A DNA stretch of 20,778 bases. Source: Myxococcales bacterium (GTDB lineage Bacteria; Myxococcota; Polyangia; Polyangiales; Polyangiaceae). The stretch spans positions 561-21,338 of the forward strand of contig PLXW01000164.1 of the NCBI GenBank assembly GCA_003151595.1. The letters are read 5' to 3'. Made by a program: the position numbers and the translations under genes. A model generated the notes under the pieces. It searched no databases. It was not told where the DNA came from and saw nothing but the letters and a program-made list of their open reading frames with translations. How positions within the stretch are numbered: the stretch's first letter is position 1; every line of letters starts with the position of its first letter. Of this stretch, positions 15,165 to 20,778 are shown piece by piece.

Positions 15165-16535
15165 TTAGCCCAGCTTGCTCAGCTCGTCATAGAGGTACGC
15201 CGCGCTCTTGATTCCCAGGTGGTAGTTCTCGAGATCGAGCCACTCGTTCGGCGCGTGGGCGTTCTCGTCCGGCTGGCCGAACCCCATGAGCAGGCACGGC
15301 TTGCCGGTGGCGTCGGCGATCGTCCGCACGAACGGGATCGAACCCCCTTCCCGGATGAAGACCGTCGGCCGTCCGAAGGCCTTGGCGAACGCCCGCTTGG
15401 CCACGTCGAACACCGGGTGGTCCGTCGGTGCCAGGTACGGCCGCCCGCCGTGCAGGTATTTCACGGTCACGCGAACGCCCTTCGGCGCGATCGACTTCAG
15501 GTGCTCGCCGACCTTCTTCTCGATCTCCTCGGGCTCCTGATGCGGCACCAGCCGGCACGAGATCTTCGCCCGCGCGCGCGCCGGGATGATCGTCTTGGCC
15601 CCTTCGCCCTGAAAGCCCCCTTCGATCCCGTTGCAGTCGAGCGTCGGCCGCGCCCAGATTCGCTCGAGCGTCGAGTACCCCTTCTCGCCGAACACCGCCG
15701 GCGAGCCGGTCGAGGCCAGCCACTCCTTCTCGTCGAACGGAAGCGAAGCGATCTCCTCGCGCTCCGCCTTCGTGAGCTCCTTCACGTTGTCGTAGAAGCC
15801 GGGGACGGTGATGTGGCCGTCGTCGTCGGTGAGCTTGGCGATCATCTTCGCGAGCGCGTTCACCGGATTGAAGACGCCGCCGCCGAACGACCCCGAATGG
15901 AGATCGCTCTTCGGCCCGTCGACGTGAACCTCGAGGTACATGAGCCCGCGAAGCCCGACGCACAACGACGGGATGCCGCGCCCGAACATGGCCGTGTCGC
16001 TCACGCACACGAAGTCGGACGCGAGGTCCTTGGCCTTGTCGCGCATGATCGTGTCGAGGTTGTCGCTGCCGATCTCCTCTTCGCCTTCGACGATCAGCTT
16101 CAAATTGATCGGGAGCTTGCCCGCCGTCTTGATGAACGACTCGATCGCCTTGGCGTGAATGTGCACCTGGCCTTTGTCGTCGACGACGCCGCGCCCCCAC
16201 ATCCGCCCTTCGCGAATCGACGGCTCGAACGGCGGCGTGATCCACTCGCCGAGCGGATCGACAGGCTGCACGTCGTGGTGGCCGTACACGAGGAGCGTGG
16301 GCTTGCCGGGCGCCTGCAGCCACTCGGCGAAGACGGCGGGGTGACCTTTCGTCGGCCACATCTCCACGCGGTTCGCACCGAGCGATTTCAGATCGGCCAT
16401 GAGGAACTCGGCGTTCTTCACCATGTCGGCGGCGTGCGCCGGGTCGCTCGAGATCGCCGGGATCTTCACCCACTCGGCGAGCTGCGAAACGAAGCGCGCG
16501 CGGTTCTCATCGATGTACGCGAGGACGTCTTTCAT
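15165..16535 (-). CDS. M20 family metallodipeptidase
   Basis: A 456-aa protein, the usual size for the carnosinase/CNDP-like branch of peptidase family M20. These cytosolic enzymes split dipeptides or related amide bonds with two zinc (or manganese) ions. The metal and catalytic residues are in place: His86 and Asp88 in LLVYGHHDVQP, bridging Asp119 in GRGVVDDKG, the base Glu153 and ligand Glu154 in IVEGEEEIGS, Asp180 in VCVSDTAM, and the C-terminal His in DENAHAPNEW. Between them lies the lid/dimerisation domain (about 208-385), with the DLHSGSFGG motif that supplies the His reaching across the dimer. No signal peptide is present. It starts at an ATG at 16535, 28 bp after the ruvA stop on the same strand, so co-transcription is likely although no functional link is known. 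Substrate cannot be inferred. Confidence 0.92.
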   Translation of the reverse strand: MKDVLAYIDENRARFVSQLAEWVKIPAISSDPAHAADMVKNAEFLMADLKSLGANRVEMWPTKGHPAVFAEWLQAPGKPTLLVYGHHDVQPVDPLGEWITPPFEPSIREGRMWGRGVVDDKGQVHIHAKAIESFIKTAGKLPINLKLIVEGEEEIGSDNLDTIMRDKAKDLASDFVCVSDTAMFGRGIPSLCVGLRGLMYLEVHVDGPKSDLHSGSFGGGVFNPVNALAKMIAKLTDDDGHITVPGFYDNVKELTKAEREEIASLPFDEKEWLASTGSPAVFGEKGYSTLERIWARPTLDCNGIEGGFQGEGAKTIIPARARAKISCRLVPHQEPEEIEKKVGEHLKSIAPKGVRVTVKYLHGGRPYLAPTDHPVFDVAKRAFAKAFGRPTVFIREGGSIPFVRTIADATGKPCLLMGFGQPDENAHAPNEWLDLENYHLGIKSAAYLYDELSKLG

Positions 16536-16563
16536 GTTTTGGCGATCGATCGCCTAATGCGCG

Positions 16564-17166
16564 TCACTTCGCAAGGAGCACGAGCGCCTCGCGGACGAGC
16601 TCCGTGAGCGACGCGCCGTCGAGCTTCCCTTCGAGCTGCCCCACGGCCCGCTCGGCCTCGACCCCGCGATACCCCATGTGCACCAGCGCCGAGACCAGCG
16701 TCTCGCGCGGCGTCCCTGCGCTCGTGGCCTTCGCCGGCGCGGGCGCCTCGGCGCCGCCCAGCACGGGGAGCTTGTCGCGAAGCTCCAGGACGAGTCGCTC
16801 CGCGGTCTTCTTGCCGACGCCGGGCACGTCGGTCAGTCGCTTCAAGTCCTTGGCGGCGACGGCGCGCGCGAGGTCGGACGCGGGGAGCGCGCTCAGGATG
16901 CCGAGCGCGGTCTTGGGGCCGATGCTCGAGATCCCGATGAGCGTTCGAAACGTGAGCCGCTCCATCTCGTTGGCGAAGCCGTAGAGGGTGAGCGCGTCTT
17001 CGCGAACATGCGTGTGCACGCGAAGGGTCACCCGCCCGTCCGCTTCGTGAGGCGCGCGCCCGAGGGTTCCCATCGGCACTTGCAGCTCGTAGCCCACGCC
17101 GTGCACGTCGAGCACGAGCCCGCCATCGGCCTCCTCCAGCGGCACTCCGGTGAGACGCCCGATCAT
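16564..17166 (-). CDS. ruvA: Holliday junction branch migration complex subunit RuvA
   Basis: A 200-aa, full-length RuvA. As a tetramer it clamps the four-way DNA junction and loads the RuvB motor. Domain I (1-65) is an OB fold starting MIGRLTG; its acidic pin is conserved as Glu56-Asp57 in HTHVREDALTLYGF. Domain II (about 70-135) has two helix-hairpin-helix motifs, LIGISSIGPKTALGIL and LTDVPGVGKKTAERLV. A Pro/Ala linker leads to domain III (about 153-200), which binds RuvB. The ATG overlaps the stop of the upstream lipoprotein gene as ATGA, with a GGAGA just before it, so its translation may depend on that gene. Neither ruvC nor ruvB is adjacent in this window, in contrast to the common ruvCAB arrangement. 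Confidence 0.97.
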   Translation of the reverse strand: MIGRLTGVPLEEADGGLVLDVHGVGYELQVPMGTLGRAPHEADGRVTLRVHTHVREDALTLYGFANEMERLTFRTLIGISSIGPKTALGILSALPASDLARAVAAKDLKRLTDVPGVGKKTAERLVLELRDKLPVLGGAEAPAPAKATSAGTPRETLVSALVHMGYRGVEAERAVGQLEGKLDGASLTELVREALVLLAK

Positions 17167-17792
17167 TCTCCGCTCGCGTCGCCGGCGTCGTTCCCGCCTT
17201 GCGTGCCCGCGTCACCGGCGTCGTTCGCTGCGCCGCCGGCGTCATCGCCTGCGCCGGCATCCGGGGAGACGATCGTGAAATCGGCCTTCGCGCCCTGCAG
17301 GATCCAGTTACGAAATACGAGGCGATCGTTCACCGCCATCAGGTCTTGTCCTTGCGGCATCAGTTCGGCGCACGTGGGGTCGGTGCATCCGATGAGCGTG
17401 CAGGCGTCACCGTCGATCCTGTGCTGGAGGACGCTGTTCGCCGGATCGCTCGCCTTCACTCGGACCATCGACGGCTCGTAGGTGGACGCGACGTCGACGA
17501 GGTTCAGATACATCTTCGACAACTCCGGTCCGAGGTACATCCCGGCGGCGGGCGCCGTGACCGACCCGTGGCACGAGGCGAGCGCGCAGCTCCGGTTGAC
17601 GAGGGGCACTACGTCATTCGTGAAGCTCACGAGGACCGTGTTCGAGCCGGTCTGAGCGGGCGGGACATACGTTTCGCACGTCCCGCTTTCGGGCGACAGC
17701 GTGGGGGCCGCGTCGGTGCTGCTGCAGGCGGCGATGGAGGAAGCCACGAGGGCGGCGACGGCCGCGAAGGAGAGCGATGCGCGAAAAAGCAT
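17163..17792 (-). CDS. lipoprotein with cytochrome-c-like core and CX4CH motif
   Basis: A 209-aa protein. The ATG at 17792 was chosen because GGAGG stands 5 nt before it; the frame is open to 17879 but the extra residues precede the signal peptide. The lipoprotein signal ends at SIAAC with Cys23. The core has CALASCHGS (69-77), a CX4CH arrangement as in some multihaem cytochromes rather than CX2CH, and a later AELMPQGQDL (142-151) whose Met145 sits where the distal haem ligand of small c-type cytochromes occurs, followed by FRNWILQGA. More cysteines (131, 136, 141) may form disulphides. The last 30 residues are Asp-Ala-Gly repeats. Similar secreted proteins are common in myxobacteria; haem binding is unproven and the motif may instead be structural. 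The gene is coupled to ruvA by ATGA, an odd pairing of an envelope protein with a DNA-repair protein. Confidence 0.8.
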   Translation of the reverse strand: MLFRASLSFAAVAALVASSIAACSSTDAAPTLSPESGTCETYVPPAQTGSNTVLVSFTNDVVPLVNRSCALASCHGSVTAPAAGMYLGPELSKMYLNLVDVASTYEPSMVRVKASDPANSVLQHRIDGDACTLIGCTDPTCAELMPQGQDLMAVNDRLVFRNWILQGAKADFTIVSPDAGAGDDAGGAANDAGDAGTQGGNDAGDASGE

Positions 17793-18022
17793 TGTCCCCT
17801 CCATTGCCTGCGAACAGCTCGTGCGACCACTGAAAAGATGAAGCCGCGCGTCAGCCATCGGCGACCTTCCGCGCGTCATTCGCCGTGTTTTTGAGGCAGA
17901 TCGTGCGCGCCGAGGGGGCTCATTCGTGTCGCGCCGCGTGAGACGGTCTTGGCGCGGGGCGTCTTTTTTGTTGTGTTACGGGCCCGCACTCGCTAGGAAC
18001 CGCGGCACTGGAGATGGAACAC

Positions 18023-18361
18023 ATGCGAACCCTGAAGCTGCTTGCCCTCGCCCCGTTTGCGCTCGCCGTCGCTTGTGGCGGTGGTGGCAGTGACCTCACC
18101 CCGCCCGCGGTCCCGTCGGTTCCCGACATGGACGCGTCCGCGGCGGTGCCGACTGACATGCCGTCCGCTGCGCCGGTCGACACGTCTGCCGCCGCGGCTC
18201 CCGCGACGTCGACGACGACCACGACCGACACCAGCGTGACCGACGCCGGTGCGGCCACCACGACCACCACGACGACGACGGACACGTCGGCGGTCGACGC
18301 CGGAGCCCCCAAGAAGGGTGGCAAGGGCGGCGGCAAGAAGGGTGGCGGCAAGAAGAAGTGA
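18023..18361 (+). CDS. small Thr-rich, Lys/Gly-tailed lipoprotein
   Basis: A 112-aa protein. GGAG at 18010-18013 abuts an ATG at 18014 but stands 9 nt before the ATG at 18023, so the latter is chosen. A lipoprotein signal is plain: MRTLKLLALAPFALAVACGG, Cys18 acylated. The mature part has no globular domain: Pro/Ala/Asp-rich to about residue 50, then threonine runs (five and eight in a row) with TDTS and DAGA spacers, and a basic tail KKGGKGGGKKGGGKKK. Such a sequence suggests an extended, possibly glycosylated spacer with a polycationic end that could bind anionic polymers such as DNA, polysaccharide or peptidoglycan; this is inference. It stands alone with its own terminator downstream. The 230-bp space from 17793 to 18022 otherwise shows only a weak TTGTGT-N17-TAGGAA promoter-like pair near 17971-17999. 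Confidence 0.75.
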   Translation: MRTLKLLALAPFALAVACGGGGSDLTPPAVPSVPDMDASAAVPTDMPSAAPVDTSAAAAPATSTTTTTDTSVTDAGAATTTTTTTTDTSAVDAGAPKKGGKGGGKKGGGKKK

Positions 18362-18404
18362 GCTGAGGCTCTCTCTTCTCGCGTCACTTTTCTGAGTGAG
18401 ACGA

Positions 18405-18446
18405 GCGCGACTCCGGGCCGATGGCCTGGGTCGCGCTTTGTCTTTT
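18405..18446 (+). terminator. intrinsic terminator after the small lipoprotein gene
   Basis: The arm GCGCGAC (18405-18411) pairs with GTCGCGC (18430-18436), with an inner GGCC/GGCC and CC/GG extension and a short GAT loop. TTTGTCTTTT follows (18437-18446). It lies 43 bp after the lipoprotein stop and 22 bp before the end of the convergent yciO-type gene. The T-rich tail fits the plus direction only. Confidence 0.65.
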
Positions 18447-18468
18447 GTCCGCTCGCCTGCGCGCCCCG

Positions 18469-19074
18469 TCAGACGAATTCGTCGATGGAGCCGGCGCCTT
18501 CGCGGATGATCTCCGGAGGGATGCGCGTGAGGTCGATCACGGTGGTGGGGATGACGCCGCCCCCGCCGCCGTCGAGGACCATGGCCAGGCCGCGGAAGTC
18601 GGTGTCGATCTCGTGGGCGTCGACGTACGGCTCCCCGCCGTCGTGCGCCGCGGTGGTGGAGATGACCGGCCGTCCGAGCTCGCGCGTGATGGCGCGAATG
18701 ACTTCGCTGTTCGGGATGCGAATGCCGACCGTCTTGCGCTTCGTCTGAACGAGCTTCGGGACGTCGCGCGTGGCGAGCAGGATGAAGCAGTACGGGCCGG
18801 GCAAGAAGTGCTTGAGGACGCGGTAGTGCGCGTTCTCGACGACGGCGTAGCGCGCGATGTCCGAGAGGTCGTGGCAGATGAAGGCGAGCTGGTGCGCCTT
18901 GTCCATGCGCTTGATCTGGTAGAGGCGATCAATCGCCTTCCGGTTCATCAAGTCGCAGCCGAGGCCGTAGACCGTGTCGGTCGGGTAGGCGATGACCTCG
19001 CCCGCCTCCAGCGCCTCGACGGCGCGGCGGATCTTCCGCGGCTCGGGGTGCTCGGCGTTGACGGAGAGGATCAC
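18469..19074 (-). CDS. YciO-type L-threonylcarbamoyladenylate synthase family protein
   Basis: A 201-aa protein. The GTG at 19074 is chosen as it gives the normal family length; the open frame continues to 19983 only as the shadow of the divergent gene. The YrdC fold signatures are present: YPTDTVYGLGC (30-40), YQIKRMDKAHQLAF (52-65) with the Lys-Arg pair, LPGPYCFIL (91-99), KRKTVGIRIPNSEV (112-125), RPVISTTAA (135-143) and PTTVIDLT (176-183), ending REGAGSIDEF. The KRKTVGIR block, the short length, and the absence of a Sua5 domain resemble YciO more than TsaC or Sua5. The family makes threonylcarbamoyl-AMP from threonine, bicarbonate and ATP for the t6A37 modification of tRNA. YciO members are weaker or of uncertain role, so whether this is the cell's essential enzyme is open. 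Confidence 0.88.
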   Translation of the reverse strand: MILSVNAEHPEPRKIRRAVEALEAGEVIAYPTDTVYGLGCDLMNRKAIDRLYQIKRMDKAHQLAFICHDLSDIARYAVVENAHYRVLKHFLPGPYCFILLATRDVPKLVQTKRKTVGIRIPNSEVIRAITRELGRPVISTTAAHDGGEPYVDAHEIDTDFRGLAMVLDGGGGGVIPTTVIDLTRIPPEIIREGAGSIDEFV

Positions 19075-19155
19075 GGCGATTGCACGCCGACTTAGCACGT
19101 GGCGCGCGGCGTTTTCGCGACGAATCGCGATCGGCGCTACAGTCGCCGCGCGCGA

Positions 19156-20106
19156 ATGTGGTTGGCCGACGTCCCGACGTGGTTCCTGCGCGCGTTCGCG
19201 ATCGCCTTCGGGCTCATCTGGGGGAGCTTTCTCAACGTCGTCATCTACCGCGTGCCGCGCGGGATGAGCGTCGTACGACCGCCGTCGCATTGCCCTGCGT
19301 GCGACAAACCGATCGCCGGCTGGAACAACGTGCCGGTCCTCTCGTGGGTGCTCATGCGCGGACGCGCGCGCTGCTGCGGAGCGCCGGTGAGCCCGCGGTA
19401 TCCGCTCGTGGAGCTCATCGGAGGCGCGCTCTCGCTGGCGATCGTGCAGCGCGTGATCCTCGCGATGCCTCCGGGCACACCGCTCACGCGCGTGGCGGTC
19501 GTCTACGGCGCCGACCTCGCGCTGTCGCTGGCGCTCGTCGCCGCCGCGTTCATCGACGCCGAGCACATGTACCTGCCCGATCCGATCACGATCGGCGGCG
19601 CGCTCCTCGGCCTCGCGACCGCCACGCTTCGCGGGTACTCGTTTCGTGATTCGCTCATCGGCGCCTTCGTCGGCTTCGTGTTCGTGTGGCTGCCGTTCGG
19701 CGTGATCTACAAAGCCCTCCGCGGTCGCACCGGAATGGGCATGGGCGACGCGAAGCTCATGATGCTCGCCGGGGCGTGGTTCGGCTGGGCCGGCGCGGCG
19801 TTCGTGCTGCTCGCGGGCGCGATCCAGGGGACGCTCGGCGCGCTCGCGATCTTCGCCGTGAAGGGGAAGATCGACGAGCCCGAAGCGGTGACCAGGGATC
19901 GCGAAGAGCTGCAGCAGGCGGCCGCGGGCGGAGACGAAGACGCCAAGCATGCGCTGGCCGAAGACCCGCTCGCCGAACCGCAAGGCGAAGGGCTCGGCGC
20001 CGCACGATTGCCGTTCGGCCCGTTCCTGATCCTCGCGTGCCTCGAGTTTCTTCTCGCAGGCGACTGGATCTTCGCGTGGTACGGCGGACTGCTTCGCGTG
20101 CGTTGA
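19156..20106 (+). CDS. pilD: prepilin peptidase / N-methyltransferase (type IV leader peptidase, A24)
   Basis: A 316-aa inner-membrane protein; ATG at 19156. It cleaves and N-methylates type IV pilin and pseudopilin leaders. The N-terminal methylase-type motif FGLIWGSFLNVVIYRVPRG (18-36) is present, followed by the Cys-bearing cytoplasmic loop SHCPACDKPIAGWNNVPVLS. The aspartyl-protease residues are Asp134 (FIDAEHMYLPD) and Asp198 (GMGMGDAKLM), both required and intact. About seven to eight hydrophobic segments are seen. Two oddities: the second Cys pair is Cys73-Cys74 side by side instead of CX2C, and a hydrophilic acidic insert of about 50 residues (near 240-290, DEPEAVTRDREELQQAAAGG and on) precedes the last TM helix. 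No pil genes are adjacent. The gene is divergent from the yciO-type gene across an 81-bp gap. Confidence 0.93.
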   Translation: MWLADVPTWFLRAFAIAFGLIWGSFLNVVIYRVPRGMSVVRPPSHCPACDKPIAGWNNVPVLSWVLMRGRARCCGAPVSPRYPLVELIGGALSLAIVQRVILAMPPGTPLTRVAVVYGADLALSLALVAAAFIDAEHMYLPDPITIGGALLGLATATLRGYSFRDSLIGAFVGFVFVWLPFGVIYKALRGRTGMGMGDAKLMMLAGAWFGWAGAAFVLLAGAIQGTLGALAIFAVKGKIDEPEAVTRDREELQQAAAGGDEDAKHALAEDPLAEPQGEGLGAARLPFGPFLILACLEFLLAGDWIFAWYGGLLRVR

Positions 20107-20134
20107 TCGCGGGGGTTCTTCGCTGCGCTCAGGA

Positions 20135-20154
20135 TGACACGCAGGAGCGTGTCA
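20135..20154. repeat. perfect 8-bp hairpin at the pilD/citrate synthase convergence
   Basis: TGACACGC-AGGA-GCGTGTCA is a perfect stem with a 4-nt loop. It includes the citrate synthase stop codon (20152-20154). No T tract follows on either strand, so it is not a classical intrinsic terminator. It may slow ribosomes, protect 3' ends or act with Rho. The bases just before it (TCTTCGCTGCGCTCAGGATG) resemble a motif repeated in many bacterial genomes. Confidence 0.5.
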
Positions 20155-20778
20155 CTTCCCGGCGCGCTTCTCGATCGGCACGTACTGGCGGAGCGTCGGC
20201 CCCGTGTAGATCTGCCGCGGGCGGCCGATCTTCGTCGTCGGGTCCTGCATCATTTCCTTCCAGTGGGCGATCCATCCCGGAATGCGACCGAGCGCGAAGA
20301 GCACCGTGAACATGTTCGTGGGGAAGCCCATCGCGCGATAGATGATGCCCGAATAGAAATCGACGTTCGGGTACAGCTTCCGCTCGACGAAGTAATCGTC
20401 CTGCAGCGCCGCTTCTTCGAGCGACTTGGCGATGTCGAGCAGCGGGTCCTTGATGCCGAGCTTCGAGAGGACCTTGTCGGCCGCGGTCTTGATGATCTTC
20501 GCGCGCGGATCGAAGTTCTTGTAAACGCGGTGGCCGAAGCCCATCAGGCGGAAGTTCGAGTTCTTGTCCTTCGCCATCGCGACGTACTTCTTCACGTCGC
20601 CGCCGTCGGCCTTGATGTGCTCGAGCATCTCGATCACTTCCTGGTTCGCGCCGCCGTGCAGCGGGCCCCAGAGCGCACAGATGCCGGCGCTGGCGCTCGC
20701 GAACAGGTTCGCCTTCGCGCTGCCGACGAGACGCACGGTCGACGTCGAACAGTTCTGTTCGTGATCGGCGTGGAGGAT
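20152..20778 (-). CDS. gltA: citrate synthase, C-terminal 208 residues (runs off right edge)
   Basis: The frame is open from the right edge to a TGA at 20154-20152; the start lies outside the window, so roughly the N-terminal half is missing (the full enzyme is about 430 aa). Citrate synthase joins acetyl-CoA and oxaloacetate at the entry of the TCA cycle. The visible active-site motifs are [20 protein letters not shown] (His of the DHEQN block), [14 protein letters not shown] (second His) and [16 protein letters not shown] (catalytic Asp with the HRVYK arginine). The C-terminal [29 protein letters not shown] and RPRQIYTGP are typical of the hexameric type II, NADH-responsive proteobacterial form. 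It is convergent with pilD with 45 bp between the stops, which hold a hairpin. Confidence 0.95.
   Translation of the reverse strand: MLHADHEQNCSTSTVRLVGSAKANLFASASAGICALWGPLHGGANQEVIEMLEHIKADGGDVKKYVAMAKDKNSNFRLMGFGHRVYKNFDPRAKIIKTAADKVLSKLGIKDPLLDIAKSLEEAALQDDYFVERKLYPNVDFYSGIIYRAMGFPTNMFTVLFALGRIPGWIAHWKEMMQDPTTKIGRPRQIYTGPTLRQYVPIEKRAGK

Noticed and set aside
14271..16607. 778-aa plus-strand open frame spanning three minus-strand features
   Set aside because: It crosses the ends of the zinc-ribbon and M20 genes and the gap between them; composition is that of a reverse-strand shadow.
17930..17969. Hairpin followed by six T's upstream of the small lipoprotein
   Set aside because: No plus-strand gene ends before it; the stem is only 5-6 bp with a long loop. 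More likely part of the promoter/leader region.
19075..19983. N-terminal extension of the yciO-type frame
   Set aside because: The extension is antisense to pilD, Arg/His/Glu-rich, and precedes the normal family start at the GTG at 19074.

Overview
The window is very GC-rich, densely coded bacterial DNA. It most likely comes from a myxobacterium (Myxococcota, the former Deltaproteobacteria), possibly of the Polyangiales/Sorangium side. The evidence is a gliding-motility-type (Glt/Nfs) envelope cluster, secreted proteins with alanine/glycine/aspartate-rich low-complexity tails, pervasive GTG starts, and long antisense open frames typical of high GC. Taxonomy is inferred from gene content only.

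Region 1 (1-9495, minus strand) is one compact operon read right to left: an outer-membrane beta-barrel protein, a secreted beta-rich protein of unknown function, a GltC-like TPR protein, a giant GltD/AgmU-like TPR protein, a GltE/AglT-like TPR lipoprotein, a small GltF-like periplasmic protein, and the N-terminal 323 residues of a GltG-like inner-membrane protein that leaves the window on the left. Four successive junctions are 4-bp stop/start overlaps (ATGA or GTGA), so the products are probably made in fixed ratio. As I recall, M. xanthus keeps gltA/B/C and gltD-J at separate loci, while its sporulation paralogue nfsA-H is one operon. The arrangement here could therefore be a fused (ancestral?) glt locus or an nfs-type locus. 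A candidate promoter with a perfect TTGACA lies at the head of the operon.

Region 2 (9562-12821) holds metabolic genes. thiD (thiamine precursor kinase) on plus converges with a 3-hydroxyacyl-CoA dehydrogenase plus thiolase operon on minus. The 326-bp gap between them carries two back-to-back copies of a roughly 40-bp palindromic element and then six units of a 21-bp repeat. On the minus strand these units spell a heptad array that is in frame beyond the thiolase stop codon.

Region 3 (12867-15062): a REC-linker-GGEEF response-regulator diguanylate cyclase on plus, convergent with a small membrane protein carrying a C-terminal zinc-ribbon-like Cys cluster.

Region 4 (15165-17792, minus): a lipoprotein with a cytochrome-c-like core and an atypical CX4CH motif, translationally coupled to ruvA, followed by an M20 metallodipeptidase.

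Region 5 (18023-20778): a small Thr/Lys/Gly-rich lipoprotein with a downstream terminator, a YciO-type threonylcarbamoyl-AMP synthase family gene, a divergent prepilin peptidase (pilD), and the C-terminal half of citrate synthase running off the right edge. No tRNA, rRNA, insertion sequence, phage gene or CRISPR array was seen. Apart from the repeat region at 10366-10691, no gap exceeds 150 bp.
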